A stretch of 64,000 nucleotides of DNA. It comes from JACVRN01 sp963715565 (GTDB lineage Bacteria > Acidobacteriota > Blastocatellia > Pyrinomonadales > Pyrinomonadaceae). The notes under the pieces are model-generated. The model was not told the DNA's origin and searched no databases. It worked only from the letters and a program-made list of their open reading frames with translations. The DNA lies in the NCBI GenBank assembly GCA_963715565.1, contig OY970256.1:5890001-5954000 (forward strand), read 5' to 3'. Shown one piece after another: positions 43,481 to 52,946 of this stretch; within the stretch, counting starts at the first letter, position 1, and every line of letters begins with the position of its first letter. The translations under genes and the position numbers were made by a program.

Positions 43481-46400
43481 ATTAGAAGCGCCTTTCGGCA
43501 TCATTGGAATCTTCACACACTGAATAATTCTTAGCAGCCCCGCTCTGATTCTGTGCTCAACGCCTTTCGGCATCATTGGAATCTTCACCCCGACGAAGAA
43601 GACCTCCCGACTCGCGTGCTGCGGTGCTCAACGCCTTTCGGCATCATTGGAATCTTCACTCCCACCCTTCAACCCTCAAGACAGGAGAACAGTTCACCGT
43701 GCTCAACGCCTTTCGGCATCATTGGAATCTTCACCGTCGTTGGTCAAAAACTCCCGCTATAGGAGAAAGCGTGGTGCTCAACGCCTTTCGGCATCATTGG
43801 AATCTTCACTTCACATCGCTTGGGCGTGGACAGAGGCGTGCTAGTGCTCAACGCCTTTCGGCATCATTGGAATCTTCACTTCGACTCCTGCGAGCGCGAT
43901 CAAACGGTGGCGGGGTGCTCAACGCCTTTCGGCATCATTGGAATCTTCACGAGTAATGCTCGCACGCCATCTGCCTGTCCTCTTTTCCAGTGCTCAACGC
44001 CTTTCGGCATCATTGGAATCTTCACATCTTTGCGCTGTGGAATACGACCCCAAGACTCTGTGCTCAACGCCTTTCGGCATCATTGGAATCTTCACTCAGT
44101 TCGTTGTCTATCGTGTTTCTCAGGCGCGGAGGTGCTCAACGCCTTTCGGCATCATTGGAATCTTCACGTCGCTCTCCGCTCGCCTAAGCGGGTGTAAACT
44201 TTGTCGTGCTCAACGCCTTTCGGCATCATTGGAATCTTCACCCCTAGCGGAGGACGATACCCGTAACGAGCTAATTAGTGCTCAACGCCTTTCGGCATCA
44301 TTGGAATCTTCACTTTGGGGGAGACGAACGGGGAAACCCCTTAATAATGGGTGCTCAACGCCTTTCGGCATCATTGGAATCTTCACGGGAGGGCTTACGG
44401 GTATTTGATTTACTCGTAGAGGAGTGCTCAACGCCTTTCGGCATCATTGGAATCTTCACCCCTCCCCTCCGGCGTCCATAAGGGGGCGTATTTTCGTGCT
44501 CAACGCCTTTCGGCATCATTGGAATCTTCACCAGAGCGCAAAGCGGCAGAGATAGCAGACCTCTAGTGCTCAACGCCTTTCGGCATCATTGGAATCTTCA
44601 CGGGTTGCTGGCGGATTAAACTATTCCGGCACGGCTTAGTGCTCAACGCCTTTCGGCATCATTGGAATCTTCACGTAATTGGATGCCAATAATGCGGCGT
44701 CTTACTACAAGTGCTCAACGCCTTTCGGCATCATTGGAATCTTCACCGAGCGCATAAATGGGGCGACTCCGAAAACTACTAGTGCTCAACGCCTTTCGGC
44801 ATCATTGGAATCTTCACGCCAATTACCCCCAATTGGATTGTTAACTATGGAGGTGCTCAACGCCTTTCGGCATCATTGGAATCTTCACCTCGGCCACTAA
44901 GGCTGTCGAAGACCAGGCGCTCATGTGCTCAACGCCTTTCGGCATCATTGGAATCTTCACGCTGAATTCTCGGAAGCCTTCGTCACCCACATGAAAGTGC
45001 TCAACGCCTTTCGGCATCATTGGAATCTTCACAAATAATTACGGCTGCATCTAACATTTTTCCCCGGAGTGCTCAACGCCTTTCGGCATCATTGGAATCT
45101 TCACCGGTTGGAAACCTACTGAAATGTTCGGGAAAGTTGCCAGTGCTCAACGCCTTTCGGCATCATTGGAATCTTCACGCCGACGCGGAATGAATTCACT
45201 ACTGACGGTACGCCGTGCTCAACGCCTTTCGGCATCATTGGAATCTTCACACGAGGCGGGCACGGACCAGCTCCTGCGCCAGGGGTGCTCAACGCCTTTC
45301 GGCATCATTGGAATCTTCACGCGGAGGCTGGCTCGTCAGGAATCCGGTTTTCTTACGTGCTCAACGCCTTTCGGCATCATTGGAATCTTCACGTATTCCC
45401 GCGCTAGGTACTGGGCTAATCGTCAACGTGCTCAACGCCTTTCGGCATCATTGGAATCTTCACTGCGCTGCGCTCATCCAGCATGGCGCGCGACTCGGGT
45501 GCTCAACGCCTTTCGGCATCATTGGAATCTTCACCGGGCACCCCGCGCTCCTTCTGACGCTCGACATCCTGTGCTCAACGCCTTTCGGCATCATTGGAAT
45601 CTTCACGTCAAGAGTTATTTTCGTTCAAAGCAAATTATTTCAGTGCTCAACGCCTTTCGGCATCATTGGAATCTTCACGCAATTGTGCAGCGTGCAGACA
45701 ACTACGTCGCTCCGGTGCTCAACGCCTTTCGGCATCATTGGAATCTTCACTGGCTTCCACGTCCGCCTCTGAGACCCCTCTCGACTTGTGCTCAACGCCT
45801 TTCGGCATCATTGGAATCTTCACGCCCGCATGACTGTCCTACAGATGATCGCCTGCTGCCTGTGCTCAACGCCTTTCGGCATCATTGGAATCTTCACTTC
45901 TTCCGCAACGACGTGCCCCTGTCGCCGAAGGTCAGTGCTCAACGCCTTTCGGCATCATTGGAATCTTCACCGCCGCGCGGGCGTCCGCGCTTCCCACAAG
46001 TGGGCGGTGCTCAACGCCTTTCGGCATCATTGGAATCTTCACCCAGGTTCGAGCTACGCAACTGCAACGCGATGTGTAGTGCTCAACGCCTTTCGGCATC
46101 ATTGGAATCTTCACCCGCATGGTCAACAAAATAACTGACCCCGATAAGGTGTGCTCAACGCCTTTCGGCATCATTGGAATCTTCACTCCGCATCTGGAAT
46201 GTCGAACAGGATAATTCGCACAAGTGCTCAACGCCTTTCGGCATCATTGGAATCTTCACGAGACTGTTCTTTGTGAGGGAGTCGTAGTCAAGCAGTGCTC
46301 AACGCCTTTCGGCATCATTGGAATCTTCACGTCATGCGACGGCATATATGCGAGTCACGTCTTAGAAGTGCTCAACGCCTTTCGGCATCATTGGAATCTT

Positions 46401-47263
46401 CACATCCCGACCGCGTTGGTGGACAACGACACCGGCAGTGCTCAACGCCTTTCGGCATCATTGGAATCTTCACCTTCGGCGGCTTACCTGTGCCACTGCA
46501 GCGCGGGGTGCTCAACGCCTTTCGGCATCATTGGAATCTTCACTACCGGAGCGAGCGTGCGCTAAGCCTTCGCCCTGCTGTGCTCAACGCCTTTCGGCAT
46601 CATTGGAATCTTCACGTATTCAAAATGCAGAGCGGCATCGCCTTCCCTTAAGTGCTCAACGCCTTTCGGCATCATTGGAATCTTCACAATAAGGCGGGCC
46701 GTGCGTGATGAGAATATCTACATGTGCTCAACGCCTTTCGGCATCATTGGAATCTTCACGCAAGGGAAGTATCTAAGCCACAAGAACTCCCAGAAGTGCT
46801 CAACGCCTTTCGGCATCATTGGAATCTTCACGATTCTCAACCATCAAAGCCCAGCCGTCGCCTGTATGTGCTCAACGCCTTTCGGCATCATTGGAATCTT
46901 CACAAAAGATTTGCCCGAGTTGGACGCCCACACACCTTGGTGCTCAACGCCTTTCGGCATCATTGGAATCTTCACAAGAAACCCCGTGCTGAAGGGTTCG
47001 GCAACTATCTGTGCTCAACGCCTTTCGGCATCATTGGAATCTTCACTTTCTGCCTATTAGTGAGTATGGTTCGACGCTCGCCCTGTGCTCAACGCCTTTC
47101 GGCATCATTGGAATCTTCACCATAGTTGGACGCCACCTCTAAGACCCTGCTATAGAGTGCTCAACGCCTTTCGGCATCATTGGAATCTTCACCCAACGAT
47201 TCGGGTTGTTCCTTATCCACGACAATAGTGCTCAACGCCTTTCGGCATCATTGGAATCTTCAC
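43481..47263 (-). CRISPR. CRISPR array, 53 repeats and 52 spacers
   Basis: The repeat is 36 bases (last copy 47228-47263); on the minus strand it ends GGCGTTGAGCAC. Spacers are about 34-39 bases. Repeats 43553 to 47228 (52 copies) look identical. The leftmost copy (43481-43516) has lost its first 8 or so bases on the plus strand, that is, the 3' end of the minus-strand repeat. This is typical of the trailer end. On the minus strand the repeat carries a GCC-GAAA-GGC hairpin followed by an 8-base tail UUGAGCAC, the expected Cas6 handle. The leader is therefore on the right, next to cas2. Confidence 0.97.
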
Positions 47264-47528
47264 TGCGGTGCTCCCAAAGCATGTGAATAGTGCTATTTGC
47301 GAACTGCCTTTCGGGGATCGGGTGTTTCCGTGAAATCTTCATGGATATATAGACTAAAAATGACGATCAACTGAGCCATAACCTATTTCAAATTAAGAAA
47401 ATAACTCACCCGCAAGTATCTCAGAAGCGCAAGTATAATGTTAAAGGTTTGCGGCACTTCTGGTTTTCTAATTGACCTTACTCTCAAAAGTACGACAAGC
47501 GTAGATGCTTGCGGGAACTGGCAGGCGC
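47264..47528 (-). promoter_or_regulatory. CRISPR leader region
   Basis: AT-rich, gene-free segment between the cas2 terminator and the leader-proximal repeat. A -10-like TATACT occurs on the minus strand, but no convincing -35 was found. New spacers would be inserted at its left edge. Confidence 0.6.
47290..47342 (-). repeat. Decayed repeat-like element in the leader
   Basis: On the minus strand it begins ATGAAGATTTC, keeps CCCCGAAAGGCAG in the middle and ends ATAGCAC. These correspond to the beginning, the hairpin region and the end of the CRISPR repeat, with an insertion of about 17 bases. It is one short spacer length (26 bases) from the first true repeat. Confidence 0.5.
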
Positions 47529-47552
47529 TAGAAAAGCCCTGCCGTAGCAGGG
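47529..47552 (-). terminator. Terminator of the cas operon
   Basis: CCCTGC (47537-47542) and GCAGGG (47547-47552) form a 6-bp stem with a 4-base loop. On the minus strand CTTTTCT follows. It is 16 bases past the cas2 stop and separates the cas transcript from the leader. Confidence 0.7.
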
Positions 47553-47568
47553 TATTCGGTGCGTTCCT

Positions 47569-47859
47569 TTAGGCTATTTCAAAGCTCTTTGCCTCATTGA
47601 GCCATGATTCTGGCCGGTTGTGAGCGGCTACGCGTCGCTCACATGGCTCGCAGAGGCTGAGAATTAGAAGTCGATCCTCATCAGTCAATATCTTTTCCAG
47701 TTCCCAGCGTAGGCGCTCCATTTGCCTTGATGTTAGCCGACACCTGAAGATCGAATATTGCAGCCGACGCCCGTAGCCGTGCAGCATCTTAAATGCGCGT
47801 CGCCACCGCTTCGGCTCGGTGATGTCATAGCAGACCACGTACCATTGTTTTGTTTCCAC
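47569..47859 (-). CDS. cas2: CRISPR-associated endonuclease Cas2
   Basis: About 96 residues from GTG at 47859, with a purine-rich site upstream. TTG at 47880, overlapping the cas1 stop, is an alternative start. WYVVCYDITEPKRWRRAFKML carries the conserved N-terminal Asp after the first strand. GYGRRLQYSIFRCRLTSRQM is the typical Cas2 second helix/strand. It works with Cas1 to insert spacers. It is the last gene before the array. Confidence 0.93.
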   Translation of the reverse strand: METKQWYVVCYDITEPKRWRRAFKMLHGYGRRLQYSIFRCRLTSRQMERLRWELEKILTDEDRLLILSLCEPCERRVAAHNRPESWLNEAKSFEIA

Positions 47860-47876
47860 TTCCTCTTCCCCCCAGC

Positions 47877-49538
47877 TCAACGCAGTCGCATACGCGCGAA
47901 CAATCCGCCTTCATTCATCCACTCTTTCTCCAGCAACCTGACTTCAAGCTCCATCAGACGTGAGTAAGTGAGAGAATGCCCAATAACCGGGTGTTTCCAT
48001 TTGTCTGCCTTGCGTCGCTCATAGATACCTATGAACTTCTTGCGGCCTGTGTCCGACAACCAGACCTGTTGCCCGGCGACCTGGAAATCCTCATCTTCAT
48101 CCCACTGCCGGCGATTGATCGAAGCGATTACAGGCAGATCAATCAAGGGCACACGGAATAACTCCATCAAATCGAGAGCCAGAGGATGTGCCTGCGAACG
48201 CGGTTGATGATAGAACCCCAGGCAGGGATCAAGCCCGACCGTCATAATCGCGTTTGTCACATCCTTCAATAAAAGCGCGTAACCGAACGACAGCAGTGCG
48301 TTGCAGCGATCTCGCGGCGGCCTGCGGTTACGCCCCTCAGGGCGCATTACTGCTGAAACCTCCGGCACAACCAGATGTGGCAGGGCGTTGAAGTAGTGCG
48401 CTCCCGCGCTGCCCTCATAACCGCGCAAAGAATCTATATTCGTCGCACGCGACATCGGCGAAAGAAGCTTACGCATTCCACTAACAGCCTCACGCACTTC
48501 CGCGACTGCGCGTCCAGCCTCACGGCTCGCGCGCAGAAGGAAGCTCAATTGCCCGCGCACCCTGGCCTCCGCCAACCTTCGCGCCAAGCGCACGCAAAAT
48601 TCTCCATCCGTCAACGCCTGGTATTGCCTGATACGCCGCTGCACAGAACCTATTCCGGCAGACCATGCTCCCATATAACGCCCGCCTGTCGTTACCCAGT
48701 GCACCCCGATCTCTTGTTCGGCGCACAGCCTTAACCCCTGCGTCGTGATCTGCGAGAAGCCGTGCAACACAACTTGCCCGATCTCATGCACCGGATGGAG
48801 CTGTGTCTCTTCATCACGCGCAGTAATCTCCAGTCGATCCCCTTTGCGCCCGACGCGCGCTCCCTGCGTCAACACGTGCAGCGTCCTGCGATCATCGTCC
48901 GCCGGAAATAGCCTGATCGTCTCCCGCGCAGGTTGCACAGGCGTCGTCTCCGAAATGGTCGCGGCCAGTCGCGCCTCTTCCGGCAGGCACACCGGCGCGA
49001 GCGAGCAACGTACACACAACCGCTCGTTCTCCGTGACCGGCGGGCGCTCGACAGTGCTTTGCAGTTCCCGCGCACGCGCCACCGCACGTTCCAGGTCAAC
49101 CCGCGCCTTCGCATCAATCGGCACACGCACCATCACGTTGTCCGCGTGATACCTGACACGCCCCTCCGACACCTCTTGCCCCGTCTGCTCCTCAACTAGC
49201 GCCGCATACGCGATCACCTGCAACCTGTCGCTCGGCCACGTCTCCGCCACCCCCTCACGCGAACGCGCAGACCTCCCCCGCTTATGCTCATACGGCACAA
49301 TCATCCCGTCCCTTCGCCTCACACAATCAATCTTCCCCGTCAACCCCCACCGCTCGCTTTCGAGATTGAAGGTCAGCCACTCTTCTTCGTCCTCCTCCCT
49401 CGCCAACTCCACATGTAGCCGACGCCCCGCATACACAGCCCCATCAGCGACGCGCATATTCTCCACCTCTTCGAGATAGAAAAGACGCTCGCAGTAAGCG
49501 AGGGCATGAAGTGAATGAACGCGAAGAGCTGTCATCAT
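47877..49538 (-). CDS. Cas4-Cas1 fusion protein
   Basis: ATG at 49538 has GGAGG 6 bases upstream, inside the cas5 3' end. 553 residues. The N-terminal Cas4 part (about 1-190) has LAYCERLFYL, VPYEHKRGRS, LQVIAYAALVEE and CVRCSLAPVC, giving four Cys for Fe-S and the RecB-type nuclease residues. The C-terminal Cas1 part has GYEGSAGAHYFNAL, LGFYHQPRSQ and LALDLMELFR, which supply the catalytic Glu, His and acidic residues. Fusion couples prespacer trimming with integration. Such fusions occur in I-MYXAN (I-B) and I-G loci. Confidence 0.93.
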   Translation of the reverse strand: MMTALRVHSLHALAYCERLFYLEEVENMRVADGAVYAGRRLHVELAREEDEEEWLTFNLESERWGLTGKIDCVRRRDGMIVPYEHKRGRSARSREGVAETWPSDRLQVIAYAALVEEQTGQEVSEGRVRYHADNVMVRVPIDAKARVDLERAVARARELQSTVERPPVTENERLCVRCSLAPVCLPEEARLAATISETTPVQPARETIRLFPADDDRRTLHVLTQGARVGRKGDRLEITARDEETQLHPVHEIGQVVLHGFSQITTQGLRLCAEQEIGVHWVTTGGRYMGAWSAGIGSVQRRIRQYQALTDGEFCVRLARRLAEARVRGQLSFLLRASREAGRAVAEVREAVSGMRKLLSPMSRATNIDSLRGYEGSAGAHYFNALPHLVVPEVSAVMRPEGRNRRPPRDRCNALLSFGYALLLKDVTNAIMTVGLDPCLGFYHQPRSQAHPLALDLMELFRVPLIDLPVIASINRRQWDEDEDFQVAGQQVWLSDTGRKKFIGIYERRKADKWKHPVIGHSLTYSRLMELEVRLLEKEWMNEGGLFARMRLR

Positions 49539-49540
49539 GA

Positions 49541-50269
49541 TTATCCTCCGAATGACGCTTGCTCTTTGTCTGGTTGGTGAGGAGTCCAAATCCACGCCTC
49601 TTTAGGCGGTGTTGCCATCATGTCAGTAGTTGGCGCGAATAGATTGCTTGTTGTCTTGCTGTTATCTGTGCGATGAATACCGATGGTCAGTTGGCACGAA
49701 TCTTTTTGTGGAGCGTCGCCCGGTTTAAGCGGCACATACCATTGATTTTCTATCGGCGGTTGGCTGAATACCTCAATGCGGTCGAATAGAAAATTATTAT
49801 CGCCTGCGAAAGGCAGTCCGTAGCTTCGCGCTATTTCTCCGCGCAAGCCGCGACGTACCAAATCAAACAGATTCAGTTCTTCCGGCGACTGCACGCCAAG
49901 TACACAGTCAAGCCCAACAAGTATTTCCCGCCGCGCCGTGACAATCCAATATTTCGCGCCTTGTGTCTTAGGTTCTAAGTGTTCGCCGCTATTGCCTACC
50001 GGATAGGTGTGAAGCTGCTGAAATATCGAAGACTTTCCCGGTGATTTTACTGAGCCGACGGCAATTTGTAAGCGCGGCACATCTTCACGAATTCGCGTCG
50101 TCGGCTCATAAAGCGACTGCGGATCGCGCATCTCGATTCCAGCCAAGTTCAGTATCAAGCCGAAGGCTGCTGAATGAGGCATGATGGGACTCGATGTGCG
50201 ATAAACGCCCGCTTGAAATGAGCGATATGCAGCAAAAGGAGCACGGACATGTAAGTAGAACTCTTCCAT
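49541..50269 (-). CDS. cas5: Cas5 (Cmx5/DevS type)
   Basis: ATG at 50269 with GGGAGAG upstream; the longer in-frame reading overlaps cas7. 242 residues. The N-terminal RAMP fold is MEEFYLHVRAPFAAYRSFQAG, followed by TSSPIMPHSAAFGLILNLAGIE, the standard Cas5 beta-hairpin/helix. The interior TYPVGNSGEH and ILVGLDCVLGVQ fit the DevS/Cmx5 family of Myxococcus. It caps the 5' handle of the crRNA in the surveillance complex. Confidence 0.88.
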   Translation of the reverse strand: MEEFYLHVRAPFAAYRSFQAGVYRTSSPIMPHSAAFGLILNLAGIEMRDPQSLYEPTTRIREDVPRLQIAVGSVKSPGKSSIFQQLHTYPVGNSGEHLEPKTQGAKYWIVTARREILVGLDCVLGVQSPEELNLFDLVRRGLRGEIARSYGLPFAGDNNFLFDRIEVFSQPPIENQWYVPLKPGDAPQKDSCQLTIGIHRTDNSKTTSNLFAPTTDMMATPPKEAWIWTPHQPDKEQASFGG

Positions 50270-50270
50270 G

Positions 50271-51158
50271 TCATTTCTCTCCCTGTGATAAGAACGCATC
50301 CGTTAGACTGGCAATCAAGCGTTGCGGATTGTCGTAAAGATGTGCTCCTTCATCTTGGTAACGCTTCTTATCTTCTGCTGTCATCGAGCGGACAATCTCG
50401 CCACCAATCCAGAACTCAGTGCCGGGTAAATCGTTTTCGTTGATGCGTGTAAGTTCCTGAAACTTCCCGTGCTCATCGAAACCGTATGTGTCGTAACCGG
50501 CAACTAATTGGGGAGTGAGTCGCGCAACGATGCTTTTAGGCGACATCTCGAAATAGCTACGGGCATGACCGCCTGCCACGTCTGACAACTCTCCAATGGA
50601 TTTAAGCAATGCCAAAGTCCACTTTGCATCTCCCTTGAGGCAATCAGTACCTGCAATCGCAAACGGATATTGATATGCTGTATGTACAACCTCGCGGTGC
50701 AGGATTGCAGAATCAGCCGACTCGCTAAGTTCATTTTTCGGAGATTGAAAGAAGACCGTATTGAAGCGGTATGGCGTGAGAGCAAGCGCCATATTCATGC
50801 GTAATACGCTGTCACGCTTCATCAGCTTTCCTTTGTTCGCTTCCTTCTGCTTTTTGTTCGTGACTAAGTAGCCGAAAAAGAAATCATCTGCATACTTCTC
50901 CGGGTTGGGAAATTCCTCGAATTTAACTGCGAGTTCTTTTTGGTCAAATAAGCGGCTGCGATTGCAGAACTTTGGATCAACTTTCGCCAGCATCTCGCGC
51001 AATGCGTTACGCATAGATTCGGGACTGATGATCGTATGATCCTTCCCGTCCTTCTTTATCTTTTGCAGCACGGTGCGAGTCTCGTCATTGTCGCCGCGAT
51101 AGTTTGAACTCGGCGCGGCGTAGGTCAAAACGGTGGCAAATAGATTCAGGTTGCTCAT
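50271..51158 (-). CDS. cas7: Cas7 (Cst2/DevR type)
   Basis: 295 residues, ATG with AAGGAG 11 bases upstream. The start NLNLFATVLTYAAPSSNYRGD and SPESMRNALREML are Cas7i/DevR signatures. GGHARSYFEMSPKSIVARLTP near residue 195 is the conserved segment. It forms the helical backbone of Cascade along the crRNA. The preceding cas8 stop is 33 bases away. Confidence 0.9.
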   Translation of the reverse strand: MSNLNLFATVLTYAAPSSNYRGDNDETRTVLQKIKKDGKDHTIISPESMRNALREMLAKVDPKFCNRSRLFDQKELAVKFEEFPNPEKYADDFFFGYLVTNKKQKEANKGKLMKRDSVLRMNMALALTPYRFNTVFFQSPKNELSESADSAILHREVVHTAYQYPFAIAGTDCLKGDAKWTLALLKSIGELSDVAGGHARSYFEMSPKSIVARLTPQLVAGYDTYGFDEHGKFQELTRINENDLPGTEFWIGGEIVRSMTAEDKKRYQDEGAHLYDNPQRLIASLTDAFLSQGEK

Positions 51159-51191
51159 GGTCTCTAGTGCTCCTTTTCGTTTAGGAATGGA

Positions 51192-52946
51192 TTAGCTGCG
51201 CGCCGAGAGCGCGAGCATAGTCAGTGTGCGAACATTTTCGGTTTCCTTGCGTAATGCTTCTGCCAGCAAGACAAAATCCGCTTCTGACATTGGATTCTGT
51301 GAGACGGAACAGAGCGTATTAGCAAAGTATTCAGCGAAGTCTGCTCCCGTGCGACTTTTTACCGAATAGAAAGCATCTGTTGCCAGAGCGCGGCGCTCCT
51401 TGCTGTACTCATCTTTGTCAGCCGCTCCGCTCTTAACATCGCTATAGCCATATTTACGTTTCGCTATCAGTTTGCGGTCAAGGTATCTTCCAACCGCTTG
51501 ATACACTAACGCTTCAACGCTTTTCGGCGCTTTGCCAACTTGCATACTACCGCCTTCCTTATTTGCGTCTTTATCCGCGAAAGGGTCATCTTGAGTGTCG
51601 TTCATCTTCTCCTCCCTTTTCAGGTCTTTTACTTCAAAGTTAAATGAGTCTCGTGCATCGTGCGAGAAGTGCTCTCCATCAAAACCAAGTTTGAAGGGCA
51701 GACGGGACAAGAGGCTGTCAAATCCTTCGTACCACTTGCGTTCGTTGAGAATGTTCAAAATGCGCTGTTTACGAAATTCATGATTCCATAGGCTATGGCG
51801 CACGCGCTCGTATTCATCTGGATTGAAAGATTCAGGTTCAACACGCGCCGTACCCATGATGGATATATCATTTCCGCTAGAATCAATGTGCATAACATCA
51901 ATAGCTGTTACCGTGCGGCTTGTTCCTCGCGCACCTTCACTAAGGCTCACTCGGTCACTGATTTTGAGGAAGAAATCAAGCGCGCCTTCCGCCGGTACAT
52001 CGATTACGCTGTCGCGTGGACGCTGACGGAAGCCCCTATGCTCAACTCCTCGATTATTGTGAAGAGCATTTGGCAATACCTTGCAAAAAGTTTCGAGCCG
52101 CGCCACTTCGGGAATTGCTACCACATAGCCAACTTCTTCAGGTCTCGGTCGCTTTGTCTTCTTATCAATTACCGTCGTTATAGGGAGATAAACCTGCGCC
52201 GTGAACGCCCAGAAGTTCAGTAGCAATTTCTGTTTAGCTGTATCTTTGAACAAAACTCGCTCCGCGTTGTACGCTCTCGCTCCAATCAAATCAGTGCTCG
52301 ATAAATCAGGCGGGCGGTTGTCAAATGAACCGGTGTCTGAAATTATCTCCTTCCATAACTTCGTCGCCTCCTTTGCGGAGTTGCTTTTATTTCGATAAAT
52401 TCCTCTTGTAGTATCTTTCTTCCGAATGACACTCCAAACAAAATCTCTCCACAGGTCAACCCAAATGCCTTTACCTGCGTTGTCCGCAGTTGAGTCATAG
52501 CTAACTAAAAACGCGCCCTTTGGTATATAGATTGGATAGATGTAAACGGGGATGGTCGTCTTTTCTCCGTTCTTATCAATTATTTCTTTGTAAATAGTCC
52601 GCTTGGGAGGAATCTCTGCCTTTGATTTTGTCCTTGTTCTTATCTTTTCGCTCTCTTGTTCATCCTCTATAAAGTCATATGTTTCCGCGAACAAGCATTT
52701 GAGTCCGGTTTCATCAATCCGCAACGTCGCGCCTTGTTCATCGAGGCGCGTGAGTTCGCAAATGCCCTCAATCTTCTTTTGCTCGTTCAACCATTGCACC
52801 ATCAACACCAAACCGGCGAGTCCGGCGCGATGCTGCGAGGTAGGCAGTTCCGCGAGGTTATAATCGAGAGGAAGGACAGACACGGGTGGTGCCTTTGTCT
52901 GCTTAGGTTTCTTCTCTTTCTTTTCCTTTTTTTCTTTAGCACTCAT
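51192..52946 (-). CDS. Cas8 large subunit (Cmx8, type I-MYXAN)
   Basis: ATG at 52946 overlaps the cas3 stop as ATGA, with AAGGAGAAG upstream. 584 residues. It opens with a Lys/Glu-rich tract (SAKEKKEKKEKKPKQTK), then LPLDYNLAELPTSQHRAGLAGLVLMVQWL, the Cmx8 N-terminal signature. The rest has no strong motif. It should recognise the PAM and recruit Cas3. Identification rests on position and the N-terminal block. Confidence 0.8.
   Translation of the reverse strand: MSAKEKKEKKEKKPKQTKAPPVSVLPLDYNLAELPTSQHRAGLAGLVLMVQWLNEQKKIEGICELTRLDEQGATLRIDETGLKCLFAETYDFIEDEQESEKIRTRTKSKAEIPPKRTIYKEIIDKNGEKTTIPVYIYPIYIPKGAFLVSYDSTADNAGKGIWVDLWRDFVWSVIRKKDTTRGIYRNKSNSAKEATKLWKEIISDTGSFDNRPPDLSSTDLIGARAYNAERVLFKDTAKQKLLLNFWAFTAQVYLPITTVIDKKTKRPRPEEVGYVVAIPEVARLETFCKVLPNALHNNRGVEHRGFRQRPRDSVIDVPAEGALDFFLKISDRVSLSEGARGTSRTVTAIDVMHIDSSGNDISIMGTARVEPESFNPDEYERVRHSLWNHEFRKQRILNILNERKWYEGFDSLLSRLPFKLGFDGEHFSHDARDSFNFEVKDLKREEKMNDTQDDPFADKDANKEGGSMQVGKAPKSVEALVYQAVGRYLDRKLIAKRKYGYSDVKSGAADKDEYSKERRALATDAFYSVKSRTGADFAEYFANTLCSVSQNPMSEADFVLLAEALRKETENVRTLTMLALSARS

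Noticed and set aside
43553..47125. Many open frames of repeated LNAFRHHWNLH or AQRLSASLESS type
   Set aside because: They are translations of the CRISPR repeat in its open frames, not proteins.
43481..47263. Plus-strand transcription of the array
   Set aside because: The plus-strand hairpin has a TTTC loop and no Cas6-like tail, and the decayed end repeat is on the wrong side for a left-hand leader.
47877..49538. Type I-G assignment based on the Cas4-Cas1 fusion
   Set aside because: The other genes are DevR, DevS, Cmx8 and a separate Cmx6, not Csb1/Csb2/Cas8u; I-MYXAN (I-B) fits better.
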